Origin: SAR202 cluster bacterium bin22
GTDB lineage: Bacteria > Chloroflexota > Dehalococcoidia > Lucifugimonadales > UBA3495
DNA: 64,000 nucleotides
Assembly (NCBI GenBank): GCA_002238505.1
Contig: MPMM01000013.1
Span: 1 to 64,000 of the forward strand
Reading direction: 5' to 3'
Within the stretch, counting starts at the first letter, position 1; the number at the start of each line of letters is the position of its first letter. A model generated the notes under the pieces. That model did no database searches, had not been told where the DNA came from, and saw nothing but the letters and a program-made list of their open reading frames with translations. A program made the translations under genes and the position numbers. Shown piece after piece: positions 1-7,182 of this stretch.

Positions 1-345
1 CCTGCAAAGAAGCCCTGGCAATGGAAGCAGTCACATAACCGGAGGGCAGATGCTGCTATCGTACCCAGGTGAACTGTCAGTTATCAACCAGCAAGTGTCA
101 TAGATTAGTACCCATTAGAACAGATTAATGTAGATTTCTGCCGGCAGTCATAAGCCCCCGGAAGCCCGACGGGCTGAACCGGACCAGCAGGGACGGCTTG
201 CGCCGTCCCGCTGGATTGAAGACGGCCGCACAGCGGGCCGTCCGGTCGATGAGAAATTTTGGAAAGTTCGGGGCCAGGCAAAAGTCAAGAAGACGAAAGG
301 CGTGACGCCCGGCAAATCTGACAAAATAAGAGAGGTGAAATCATC
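1..345. other. Non-coding 5' stretch with two hairpins
   Basis: I see no convincing gene here. Two strong inverted repeats lie back to back. Positions 185-213 form GGGACGGC/GCCGTCCC with a TTGC loop and a flanking CAGC/GCTG extension, and 221-242 form GACGGCC/GGCCGTC. They sit about 100 bp before the first gene and could be a structured leader or a mobile-element remnant; no T-run follows them. A ribosome binding site (AGAGGTG) for the first gene is at 331-337. Confidence 0.4.
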
Positions 346-834
346 ATGGCTAACTACTGCGACAACAACCTGTACATCACCGGCGAGCCGGAACAGCTGG
401 CCCGCTTCATCGAGAAGGCAAGGGGTCCCAAGACCGACCTGTCCCTGCAGAGCATCAAGCCCATGCCCGAAGACCTGCGCTACGCGAACATCAGCTCGCA
501 GAGCGAGGAAGAATCGCAATGGCTCTATGACGAATACGGCGCCGCCGACTCCTTCAACTGGCGGATGATCAACTGGGGCACCGGCCGCGAGATCTCCATA
601 TCCTGCCTGGACGTCAAGGAAGACGGCAGCGCGGTATACCACTTCCGGACCGCCTGGGAACCCATCGGAGCGCGCCTGCTGCGGAGCATCACCAGCGAAT
701 TCCCCGGCCTGAAGGCCGAGGTCCGCTACGCCGAGCCCGGACGCTGCTTCAGCGGCCTGACCATCTCCCGCGACGGCTGGATAACGGAAGAGAGCAGGGA
801 ACCCTACGACCCGATGGAAGACAACGACGAGTAG
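346..834 (+). CDS. Api92-like (DUF1281-type) phage/plasmid protein
   Basis: 162 aa. The start MANYCDNNLYITG and the motif NWRMINWGTG at residues 71-80 match the layout of the Api92-like family (ferredoxin-like fold), which is found in phages, plasmids and integrative elements and has no settled biochemical role. The family's conserved 'NW-T-NWGTK' block is recognisable, although K is replaced by G. The ATG is well placed after AGAGGTG. The next gene follows after 52 bp in the same direction. The family call rests on motif memory only. Confidence 0.6.
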   Translation: MANYCDNNLYITGEPEQLARFIEKARGPKTDLSLQSIKPMPEDLRYANISSQSEEESQWLYDEYGAADSFNWRMINWGTGREISISCLDVKEDGSAVYHFRTAWEPIGARLLRSITSEFPGLKAEVRYAEPGRCFSGLTISRDGWITEESREPYDPMEDNDE

Positions 835-886
835 CCGAAGGGCGCCAGCGCCGCCGATACCGGCAAGAAAGGAGAAACCAGCAACC

Positions 887-1396
887 ATGACCACGATGAG
901 AGAACCACAGGGCGACCAGCCGGTGAAAATATCCGCCGACCCGCTGGAATACAACCTGGAAACCGAACCGGAGGGCCCGGTGGTACTAACGCTGACCGAG
1001 TGCCGACGCTGCAACTGCAGCCTGGACTCGGACAAGACGCTGGAGGACATCAGGCTGATGGAGGAACGGCTACCGGCCGCCATGTTCCGGTTCGAAACGG
1101 CGCTGACCGACGGCTGCCCCAACTGCCAGGATTTCAGCGACCACGACCTGCTGGTCATCGAGGAGAAGGAAAGCATGAACGCCTACCTGTCCACGATGCC
1201 GATGCAGTGGCACGACCCTGAGGAGATGGAGGAGCACCAACGGCTGGTGAAAAGGTGGACCGAGCTGGGCATCTGGCAGACCCCCGAAGAACGAAGGGCC
1301 GAACGGCAGGCACGGAACCGGCTGGCAGCCCGGCAGCTCCAGCCGGCCAGCCGGGTGGAACGGGAACCCGTCGCCGCGGGCGAGCTGCCCTTCTGA
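887..1396 (+). CDS. Hypothetical protein with CxxC zinc motif
   Basis: 169 aa, not recognised. Cysteines C39, C42 and C44 (CRRCNC) and C77/C80 (CPNC) could bind one zinc. The C-terminal third is rich in Arg, Glu and Ala (EERRAERQARNRLAARQ) and probably forms a charged helix. ATG 887 follows GGAGAAACC; a second ATG lies three codons on (896). The gene ends 20 bp before tRNA-Gly. Small zinc-ribbon proteins of this kind recur throughout the window. Confidence 0.6.
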   Translation: MTTMREPQGDQPVKISADPLEYNLETEPEGPVVLTLTECRRCNCSLDSDKTLEDIRLMEERLPAAMFRFETALTDGCPNCQDFSDHDLLVIEEKESMNAYLSTMPMQWHDPEEMEEHQRLVKRWTELGIWQTPEERRAERQARNRLAARQLQPASRVEREPVAAGELPF

Positions 1397-1415
1397 CGGG
1401 CCCCCAAAATTACGA

Positions 1416-1489
1416 GCTCCATTAGCTCAGTGGCAGAGCGCCTGGCTTCCAACCAGGATACACCGGTTCGAGCCCGGTATGGGGCTCCA
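1416..1489 (+). tRNA. tRNA-Gly (TCC)
   Basis: Full cloverleaf with encoded CCA. The acceptor GCTCCAT pairs with ATGGGGC (one T-G wobble), the D stem is GCTC/GAGC, the anticodon stem is CCTGG/CCAGG with loop CTTCCAA (anticodon TCC), and the T-arm carries GGTTCGAGCC. It lies between protein genes on the same strand, as in tRNA-bearing phages and large plasmids. Confidence 0.95.
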
Positions 1490-1530
1490 AGGAAGAGCAG
1501 ACCGAAAAACCACGCACCGGAAAGGATACT

Positions 1531-1962
1531 TTGGAAAATACACAACCGGACACAAGGATGCAGGAGCTGGCCGCACTCCTGCTGGAAAAATCCCGCGAGG
1601 GCAGAATCAGATGGCTGAACGGCCTGCGACGGAACGAGTACATCGCGGGGGTCGAGGACCTGAACTTCAGGATCTCCGGCAACCAGGGAAACCTGGAGCT
1701 GATCCTGATAGATGATAAGGCAAACCGCGCCGGCGAGGCCACGCCGGACGACGGCCCGGACATGACAGCAACGTTGAAGGAAATCCTAGCCCTGGCCGAG
1801 GAGCAGGTGAGAAACCGGACCATCCGGAAGGCCACCCAGTACCTTCAGGAACTGGAGCGGGAGAAGCCCGCCGAGGAGGGCCAGGAGACACTGAGGAAAG
1901 GCTGGACCAGAATACTGCCGTTCCGGCTCCCCGGAGCCCGCAGGGCCAGAAGGGAAAATTGA
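1531..1962 (+). CDS. Hypothetical helical protein
   Basis: 143 aa with a TTG start at 1531 after AAAGGA. Not recognised. Residues about 8-60 look like a mixed helix/strand domain (VEDLNFRISG, LELILIDD), and residues 85-115 a charged helix, followed by a basic tail. No zinc motif or membrane segment. It starts 41 bp after tRNA-Gly, so the tRNA and this gene may be co-transcribed. Confidence 0.5.
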   Translation: MENTQPDTRMQELAALLLEKSREGRIRWLNGLRRNEYIAGVEDLNFRISGNQGNLELILIDDKANRAGEATPDDGPDMTATLKEILALAEEQVRNRTIRKATQYLQELEREKPAEEGQETLRKGWTRILPFRLPGARRARREN

Positions 1963-2003
1963 GCGACCGCGGGCTCACGAAGCGGGAGTAGAGGAAGACT
2001 CCA

Positions 2004-2123
2004 ATGAAGCAACATATCCACATGATCACAGTACGATACGCCGAGCAGCTTAAACCCGGCCTGACTCACCTGGCCGGCGACTGCCTGCAGTGCGGGCAAA
2101 CAATCTCCCTGTATCGCCGCTGA
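2004..2123 (+). CDS. Small CxxC protein
   Basis: 39-aa open reading frame starting at ATG 2004 after GAGGAAG, ending TGA 2121-2123. It contains DCLQCGQTISLYRR at its C terminus, so one CxxC knuckle, in keeping with the many tiny zinc-ribbon proteins here. Support is limited to the start signal, direction and fit in an otherwise empty gap. Confidence 0.4.
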   Translation: MKQHIHMITVRYAEQLKPGLTHLAGDCLQCGQTISLYRR

Positions 2124-2225
2124 AAACTGGTCACCGGAAAAGCTGCAACAGCGCGGCACAAGGAATTGCCCTAACGGGAAATAAATAACCCGCCCGACGG
2201 CGGGAAAGGAGACGACAAACAGAGG

Positions 2226-2567
2226 ATGACCACGATTGCAACAGCCGAAAAGGCCGCGCTGGACGAAAGGGCAGAGCGACAGCTCCGGAACATGAGGGCG
2301 CTGCTCGGGCCTATCTACGATAACCGCAGGGCCCTGTCCATCGTCATGGAACAGAAGGTAGAACGCTGGAGCGAGGACGCCGCCGCCCACAACGACCGGC
2401 ACGGCGCGGCCGCCCTGCAGGCGGCAAGAAGGGCCCACGCCGCGGCGCTGGCATACCGGAACACCTTCAGCGAGGAGGAGGAAAGCGAGGCCCGAAACCT
2501 GCTCTGCCAGGCCATGGAAGACCTGTGCCGCCAGGAGACGGCAGCCGACGCGGCCCGCGCCTGCTAA
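2226..2567 (+). CDS. Hypothetical all-helical protein
   Basis: 113 aa, rich in Ala, Arg and Glu throughout, predicted almost entirely helical, with no membrane segment. The ATG follows a GGAGACGAC sequence at about 2207-2215. Two cysteines near the C terminus (LLCQ, DLCR) plus a terminal Cys are not in a clear metal motif. No family recognised. Confidence 0.5.
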   Translation: MTTIATAEKAALDERAERQLRNMRALLGPIYDNRRALSIVMEQKVERWSEDAAAHNDRHGAAALQAARRAHAAALAYRNTFSEEEESEARNLLCQAMEDLCRQETAADAARAC

Positions 2568-2694
2568 AAGCCGTCACGACGTCCCAACATAAGAGCGTCC
2601 CGCCATAACAACGTCCCGCCATAACCACGTCCAACCGTCAGGGAATCCAGACTAACCGGCGGCAGGACGCCTTGCCATCACCACGGCGCCACGC
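2568..2694. repeat. Short degenerate repeats (GTCCCGCCATAAC)
   Basis: Between 2573 and 2640 the sequence repeats a unit of roughly 16-18 bp built around 'ACGTCCCGCCATAAC', three to four times with substitutions. The same flavour of CGTC/GCC short repeats is seen on a larger scale at 61565-62166. Function unknown. Confidence 0.4.
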
Positions 2695-2771
2695 GCCCCC
2701 GTAGCTCAAACGGACAGAGCATCAGACTTCTAATCTGAACGTTGTGGGTTCGAGTCCCACCGAGGGCGCCA
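2695..2771 (+). tRNA. tRNA-Arg (TCT)
   Basis: 77 nt including CCA. The D stem is GCTC/GAGC, the anticodon stem TCAGA/TCTGA encloses CTTCTAA (anticodon TCT), and the T-arm is GTGGG-TTCGAGT-CCCAC. The acceptor GCCCCCG pairs with CGAGGGC except for one internal C-A mismatch, which might affect charging or be a sign of drift. TCT reads AGA codons, which are rare in the high-GC genes here. Confidence 0.9.
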
Positions 2772-2798
2772 CTCCCCTTCCAGACGGTGAATAACCCA

Positions 2799-2833
2799 GC
2801 GGCCCAGCCCGGCCGCCACAGGCTATTTTTTTT
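2799..2833 (+). terminator. Possible terminator after tRNA-Arg
   Basis: GCGGCC/GGCCGC (2799-2804 with 2811-2816, loop CAGCCC), then eight bases and a run of nine T (2825-2833). The gap between stem and T-run is longer than ideal, so efficiency is uncertain. Confidence 0.4.
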
Positions 2834-2847
2834 CAGGCTACGCCAAG

Positions 2848-2879
2848 GAAAGCGACCCCCGGCGGGGACTTGATATAAT
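2848..2879 (+). promoter_or_regulatory. Promoter: GAAAGC - 20 bp - TATAAT
   Basis: GAAAGC at 2848-2853 and a perfect TATAAT at 2874-2879, 118 bp before the GIY-YIG gene. One of eight sites in the window with this box pair and spacing; it lies just after the putative terminator, as expected for the start of a new transcription unit. Confidence 0.6.
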
Positions 2880-2996
2880 CGCACCTGAGAAAAAGGGGCC
2901 AGGCAAACTAAAGCAGCAAAGGGAAAACAGGCACGGAAGCAACGGAGAAGAGCGGTGGACGCGGGGCGGGCCAAGCTGAAGGACACCGAATAGCCG

Positions 2997-3434
2997 ATGG
3001 AAGCGCTGATCCTGATCATCACCGTGGTAATCATACTGGTAGCCACCCTGTTAGTGACGCCAGGAAGCGGCGTGTTCCCACCGAGAGCCGGCCGACGCCG
3101 AAGCCGCTGGGGAACAAGATCCCGCTGGATCGAGCCGGAGCACCTGCCCGGCCAGGCGGAAAGGGACCGGGCGCTGGGACGGACCAGGTTTTACGTCTAC
3201 GTCCTCGACACAGACATCGGCCCCTACGTCGGCCATTCCTACCACGTCGGGCGCCGCTACGAGGAGCACCTCAGAGGAGAAGTACCCAGTACCGCAGGCG
3301 AAAACCCGGAGCTGGTCTGGACCTCCCGACCCTTTGACACCCGGGAAGAGGCAGCCAGTTTCGAAGCAGCAATGAAGGCAATGGCCAGGAAGGGTGACCC
3401 CAGATTCGATGAGATCACCCACATCGACTGGTAA
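2997..3434 (+). CDS. Membrane-anchored GIY-YIG domain protein
   Basis: 145 aa. Residues 3-21 form one hydrophobic segment, then a basic linker (RAGRRRSRW). Residues 65-95 carry the GIY-YIG signature: FYVYVL (65-70), YVGHS (77-81), then R87 and H91 in RRYEEHL, as in the catalytic core of GIY-YIG nucleases. The family includes homing enzymes, UvrC and stand-alone nucleases. The membrane anchor is unusual. The C-terminal segment contains EEAASFEAAMKAM, also typical of short GIY-YIG proteins. DNA cleavage is inferred from the family. Confidence 0.7.
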   Translation: MEALILIITVVIILVATLLVTPGSGVFPPRAGRRRSRWGTRSRWIEPEHLPGQAERDRALGRTRFYVYVLDTDIGPYVGHSYHVGRRYEEHLRGEVPSTAGENPELVWTSRPFDTREEAASFEAAMKAMARKGDPRFDEITHIDW

Positions 3435-3483
3435 CCGCCCGTCCACCATCAGAATAAGAGAGAACACAGGGAGAAGAACCCCC

Positions 3484-3840
3484 ATGGGAATGTTCAGCGT
3501 GAGGATAGAGGTAACCAGCGTAACCGGCCAGACCTTCGAGGAGGTGGACGCCATCGTGGACACGGGCAGCGACTGGTCCACAATTCCAAGAGTGATCCTG
3601 GAACGGGCAGGAGTCCCCGTCACCAGGCAGGCCGTATCCCTGATGGCCGACGGCCGACAGACCAACAGCGACGCCGGCTGGGCAAAAATGAGGCTGGAGG
3701 GACAGGAGATCTATGCGCCCGTAATCTTCGGGGAGCAGGGCGAGGCAACGCTCCTGGGAGCAACCGCGCTGGAGGGAGCAGCCCTCGGCGTCGACGCCAA
3801 CAACCAGCGGCTGATTCCGGTCACGCTGCGCCGCTATTGA
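3484..3840 (+). CDS. Clan AA (retropepsin-like) aspartyl protease
   Basis: 118 aa from ATG 3484, which follows GGGAGAAG; an in-frame upstream ATG (3394) would overlap the preceding gene. DTGS at residues 26-29 is the catalytic Asp motif of retropepsin-like proteases; ATLLGATALEG towards the C terminus matches the conserved 'LLG---L' block of this family. Such small bacterial proteins are probably homodimeric. No signal peptide, so cytoplasmic. The substrate is unknown. A terminator hairpin follows at 3877. Confidence 0.75.
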   Translation: MGMFSVRIEVTSVTGQTFEEVDAIVDTGSDWSTIPRVILERAGVPVTRQAVSLMADGRQTNSDAGWAKMRLEGQEIYAPVIFGEQGEATLLGATALEGAALGVDANNQRLIPVTLRRY

Positions 3841-3876
3841 AAACGACACAACAGGGTCAGGATGCCACCGATAGAG

Positions 3877-3906
3877 GGGGCCCCGCACGGCGAGGGCCCT
3901 TTTTTA
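3877..3906 (+). terminator. Intrinsic terminator
   Basis: GGGGCC (3877-3882) pairs with GGCCCT (3895-3900), followed by a T-run at 3900-3906. It ends the unit containing the aspartyl protease gene. Confidence 0.65.
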
Positions 3907-3933
3907 TTTCTGCCAGCCCGCAGAAAGGGAAGG

Positions 3934-4299
3934 ATGAACTCAGACCACGCGGGAGGGAATTTGACCGGCGCCAACCCAGCCGAGAGCAACACGGCCACTG
4001 CCACCGCCGCCGAGCGGCGCAGGGAGAGACTCAGCCGGCGGCCACCCACCAAGCTGGCCCTGATGGGCCGCCTCACCATCGACAAGATGATGGAGCTCTG
4101 GCCCTGGGGCCCGCCCCACGCCCTGCCCCAGTACCGCTACTGGGAACTTTCCATCAGCTGCGACTGCGCCAACCGCAGCCACCGGCGGAAGGACTGCCCG
4201 GTGCGCGGTATGACCGAATGCCACATCTGCAAGCGGGCCTACGAGCCCAACGGAACCCTGTTCGAATACTGCCGCTACCGAGAATCTGATGAAATCTGA
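3934..4299 (+). pseudogene. Cys-rich protein gene interrupted by TnpB element (5' part)
   Basis: From ATG 3934 (after AAGGAAGG) the product has a Ser/Thr/Ala-rich N terminus and a zinc-type Cys cluster near the end: CDC, DCPVRG, ECHIC and a final C in FEYCRYR. The frame runs straight into the left end of the TnpB element and stops after four foreign residues (SDEI). The 3' remainder lies beyond the element at 5668-5775. If the host sequence is rejoined between the CGA codon ending about 4283 and GTT 5668, the reading frame is restored across the junction, so the gene was probably intact before insertion. No family recognised. Confidence 0.55.
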
Positions 4300-5543
4300 T
4301 ACTCCAGCTTTGCCGGAGCCCAGACTCCAGGACCAGGTTCCCTTGACGCTTCACAGGCCACTGCCGGCGCCGCCGGTCTTACACGGTCTCCACGTCCTGT
4401 CACCGGGAAGCTCAAACCCGGCCAGTTACTGAGATTCAGAGCGGCGTTGTAATCGCGGTTGTTCAGAACTCCACAACCGCCACACCACCACGCCCGCTCA
4501 GAAAGCGTGAGGTCTTCATTCCTCCAACGGCAGTGGGCGCACAGTTTAGACGACGCGAACCACCGGTCCGCCTTCACGTACTCGGCGCCGTACCACAGGC
4601 ACTTGTACTCCAGCCTGGTCAGGAAGCCTGACATCCCCGCATCGGCAACGGCCCGGGCCAGCCGCCGGTTGCGGATCATCCCTGTCACGTTCAGCGTTTC
4701 GACCACCACGCGGCCCGCCGACTTGGCTATCGCCGTCGTGGCCTTGTGATGGTTGTCATTCCGCACGTTAACAACCCGGGCGTGGAGACGCCGCCGCCTG
4801 GCCTGCAGCCGCTCGCGTCGCTTGGAATGATTGCCCTTGCCATGAACTTTCCGACTGCGGGCAATCGCCCTGTCAACACGCCGCAGTTTCTTCAAACCGC
4901 TGGTCAACGCCTTCGGGTTCTCTACCACCATGCCGTCGGAACAGGTGGCCATGGTTCCTACGCCCACGTCTACGCCTATGGTTGGACCTTCTTTCACCGG
5001 CGGCAACTCCTGTCCATCCTCAACACAGAAGGACGCAAACCACGTCCCCGCAGTCCGGTTGATGGTAACTTCGCGGATGGAACCTGCAAAACGCAGCTCC
5101 TCGACCATCGCCACCCAGCCGATCCTGGGCAGGATGACCACCCTGCCGTCCACTTTCACCGTGCCAGGCCCGTTGTCTGCCCGAAAACCCTGCTCATGTT
5201 TACGTCGCTTGAAACGGGGAAAGCCCACACGGCGACCCTGACGCCGACCGGCCTTCACCTTCCGCCGGTACTCCCCCCAGTTCTCCGCGGACTGGCCGAA
5301 GTCTATGATGGCGTACTTGGCCGCGTTCTGGGACAGTTCCCTTCCCCAAGGCGCGATCATGCCCTTGACACGGTTCCACCGTGGCCTAAGTGTCCTTTCG
5401 GTCAACCACTCGCCAACTTCCAACCCAGCCTGGAACTCGCCCAGCGCCCAGTTGTAGGCGAACCGGGCGTAGCCAGCGTGCTGGGCGAACCGGGATTCCT
5501 GCTCCGCCGTTGGTCTCAACGCTATCCGGTGGGACTTAAGCAT
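4275..5543 (-). CDS. tnpB: TnpB (OrfB, IS200/IS605-type) RNA-guided nuclease
   Basis: 422 aa. N-terminal helix-turn-helix/wedge region, then a split RuvC domain with all three acidic residues: D192 in IGVDVGVG, E282 in VVVETLNV, and D364 in NNRDYNAALNL. Zinc finger C335/C338 and C354/C357. The C-terminal tail (residues about 380-422) is of low complexity, as usual where the coding region overlaps the guide-RNA scaffold. TnpB proteins cut DNA next to a transposon-specific motif, guided by an RNA made from the element's right end. No tnpA is next to it, so the element would depend on a transposase in trans. It lies opposite to all neighbouring genes. Confidence 0.92.
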   Translation of the reverse strand: MLKSHRIALRPTAEQESRFAQHAGYARFAYNWALGEFQAGLEVGEWLTERTLRPRWNRVKGMIAPWGRELSQNAAKYAIIDFGQSAENWGEYRRKVKAGRRQGRRVGFPRFKRRKHEQGFRADNGPGTVKVDGRVVILPRIGWVAMVEELRFAGSIREVTINRTAGTWFASFCVEDGQELPPVKEGPTIGVDVGVGTMATCSDGMVVENPKALTSGLKKLRRVDRAIARSRKVHGKGNHSKRRERLQARRRRLHARVVNVRNDNHHKATTAIAKSAGRVVVETLNVTGMIRNRRLARAVADAGMSGFLTRLEYKCLWYGAEYVKADRWFASSKLCAHCRWRNEDLTLSERAWWCGGCGVLNNRDYNAALNLSNWPGLSFPVTGRGDRVRPAAPAVACEASREPGPGVWAPAKLEYQISSDSR

Positions 5544-5667
5544 AGGGAAAGCCTACCCAATGACCGGCTCCTCCCGCAAGAAGCTGCTGTCAGTAAACTC
5601 CACTCGAGCCGTGAAGAATGTCAGATATTACCAAGTATCATCAGATAACAGCAGATTAGAGCCAAGA
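4284..5667 (-). mobile_element. TnpB-only IS200/IS605-like element
   Basis: The limits are inferred from the split host gene. On the minus strand the sequence before the element is TTTAAC, resembling the TTTAA(C) target used by IS605-group elements, which insert without target duplication. Both edges carry CAGAT-rich subterminal sequence (4284-4303 and 5626-5656). The right end (minus-strand sense), beside the tnpB stop, would carry the guide RNA scaffold, with the guide drawn from the flanking host gene. Exact ends are uncertain by several bases. Confidence 0.55.
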
Positions 5668-5775
5668 GTTAAAAGCCCCGAATGCCAGGCCTTCTGGGAG
5701 GCGCGGCGCGTCTACCTAGCCCAATGGGCCGCCGAGAATACCGCCGACGGGGCCATGCAGGGAGCGCTGATCTGA
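5668..5775 (+). pseudogene. 3' fragment of the gene split by the TnpB element
   Basis: Open frame encoding VKSPECQAFWEARRVYLA and on to GAMQGALI, ending TGA 5773-5775. It has no start codon of its own directly after the element; an upstream ATG (5560) would read through element sequence. It is in frame with the Cys-rich gene at 3934 if the element is removed. It carries a further Cys that may belong to the same zinc site. Confidence 0.5.
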
Positions 5776-5778
5776 GAC

Positions 5779-5811
5779 AAAGGCCGGACCCCGCCCCTTC
5801 GGTGATAAGCT
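5779..5811 (+). promoter_or_regulatory. Promoter-like: AAAGGC - 21 bp - TAAGCT
   Basis: AAAGGC at 5779-5784 and TAAGCT at 5806-5811, 35 bp before the next start codon. It is the weakest member of the set sharing the GAAAGC-N20/21-TATAAT layout, but it has the same spacing and position. Confidence 0.35.
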
Positions 5812-5845
5812 GACACGGCCCGAAACCACACCGAGGAGGACAACC

Positions 5846-6115
5846 ATGACCCAGGCCACGGGACACCGGGAGATGCAGCTATACATCTACGGCCGCAGAA
5901 ACCCCGGGGTATTCACCAAATGGGACACCGTCGGCATTGACTGCCGATGCCAGGAAGAGCGGGCCGGCGGCCTGGTCCACCTCGCCCAGGGCGGCTCCGT
6001 CGTGGTTGAATGCCTGCTCTGCGGGACAATGTGGAGCATCGCCGGGATGCCCACCCACGACTGCGGCCCGCTGCCGCCCAAAATCAGCAACCCGGTGGGA
6101 CAGTTACCCGAATAG
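5846..6115 (+). CDS. Small Cys-containing hypothetical protein
   Basis: 89 aa, ATG 5846 after GAGGAGGA. Residues 34-75 look like a beta-rich zinc ribbon: DCRCQ, then VVVECLLCGTMW, then HDCG. The CxC and CxxC pairs separated by about 25 residues could form one zinc site. Family not recognised. It is the only gene between the promoter-like site and a strong terminator, so probably a single-gene unit. Confidence 0.55.
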   Translation: MTQATGHREMQLYIYGRRNPGVFTKWDTVGIDCRCQEERAGGLVHLAQGGSVVVECLLCGTMWSIAGMPTHDCGPLPPKISNPVGQLPE

Positions 6116-6167
6116 AAAAAGGAACCGAGGAGTAAAAGAGTCCAGCGCAGCTGTGATCTGCCGCTCA

Positions 6168-6187
6168 GGTTCCGGCGCTCCGGAACC
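6168..6187 (+). other. Perfect hairpin in 3' leader/UTR
   Basis: GGTTCCGG/CCGGAACC with a CGCT loop. With the terminator at 6240 it suggests that the 150-nt stretch 6120-6275 is transcribed and structured: either a long 3' UTR, a small RNA, or the leader of the next gene with a terminator. I do not recognise a known riboswitch class. Confidence 0.4.
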
Positions 6188-6239
6188 GCAACAGGGGAGA
6201 AGCCGTCACTTGGTCGTTTGCGGTGGTGGACTTCCGCCC

Positions 6240-6275
6240 GGGTCGTCGGGGTTGGCGCTCCGATGGCCCTTTTTT
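6240..6275 (+). terminator. Strong intrinsic terminator
   Basis: Ten-base-pair stem GGGTCGTCGG (6240-6249) with CCGATGGCCC (6260-6269), including two G-T pairs, directly followed by T6 (6270-6275). It separates the gene at 5846 from the next operon. Confidence 0.75.
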
Positions 6276-6365
6276 ATTGACTGAAACCAATCAACATTCC
6301 CAGCCGTCACGCCGGAGGGCTAGAAATGACCAGCCGCCGGCGAATCAGGCGCGGAGGAGAGAGAC

Positions 6366-7088
6366 GTGAGCACCGAAGCAACCTACCGGGTAATCTGGGA
6401 CCGGCCCGACCCCACCATCCTGGAGGCCGCCGCCGAGCTGGCCAGCCACGAGTACGACGTCAGAACCTCCGGGCAGGAGGCCGAGACCAGGGAGATCATC
6501 AGCGGGACCCGCCCCGCCTGGTGGCCCGGCTGGCAGGAATCCATCAGCGATATGTCCCGGAGCTGGCCGGACACCGTCTTCACGGTCGAGAGATGGAGCC
6601 ACGAACCCCACAACCACCTGGCCGCCTACTTCCAGGACGGCCGGAGCTACCAGCTCCAGGTCAACGCTCCGCCCTTCGATCCGGACATGCTGCCCGACCA
6701 GAACGGGGCCCGCTGCGCTGGCGCCCCGGTCCAGTACCGGTTCATTGACATCCCCGACGACGCGGGCTCCGAGGGCTGGCGCCGCCAGATGGCCCACGAC
6801 CACCCGGTGACCGACGCCAACCGCCTGCGCCTCCGGCGGGAGGTCACCTTCATCTGCGGGGCAGACCAACCCCCCGAGCAGGTCCCCAGCTCCGCCGCCG
6901 CTTGCATCCACGACGCCGACGAGCAGGGCGCCCACGGCCGCGCCGTGGCGTGGACCTGGCAGTACGAAATACCGGAGGCCAGCGGCCGCGAGCCCTACGA
7001 CGGCTTCGCCGGCTACCGCGCACCTTGCCTGCAGGAAAGCTACGGAATACAGCTGCCCCAGGTCCACGAGATATTCGGCCTCGGCTGA
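6366..7088 (+). CDS. Hypothetical protein, paralogue of the 30749 gene
   Basis: 240 aa, GTG start at 6366 after GAGGAGAGA. Not recognised. It aligns along its whole length with the product at 30749-31465: shared blocks include YRVIWD near the N terminus, HLAAYFQDGRSYQ in the middle, VQYRFIDIP, and RAVAWTWQYEIP plus YDGFAGY near the C terminus. Two late cysteines (ACIHD, APCLQ) are conserved in the pair. No membrane segment; presumed cytoplasmic. Confidence 0.65.
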   Translation: MSTEATYRVIWDRPDPTILEAAAELASHEYDVRTSGQEAETREIISGTRPAWWPGWQESISDMSRSWPDTVFTVERWSHEPHNHLAAYFQDGRSYQLQVNAPPFDPDMLPDQNGARCAGAPVQYRFIDIPDDAGSEGWRRQMAHDHPVTDANRLRLRREVTFICGADQPPEQVPSSAAACIHDADEQGAHGRAVAWTWQYEIPEASGREPYDGFAGYRAPCLQESYGIQLPQVHEIFGLG

Positions 7089-7182
7089 AACGCGCCGGAA
7101 CGGTAACCCACGCGGAGACGCTTCAGAAATCAGACAGAGCCACGGCGCCGCACAGGCGGACCGGAACGGGAGAAAAAGCGAC

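Noticed and set aside
148-1176. Long minus-strand open frame (342 aa), and similar ones at 13073-14482, 14043-15611 and 38684-40171
   Set aside because: High-GC genes leave long antisense frames. These lack start signals and motifs and overlap well-supported + strand genes.
6116-6275. Cobalamin, TPP, SAM or fluoride riboswitch, or 4.5S RNA
   Set aside because: None of the conserved core motifs of these classes is present. Only hairpins and a terminator can be supported.
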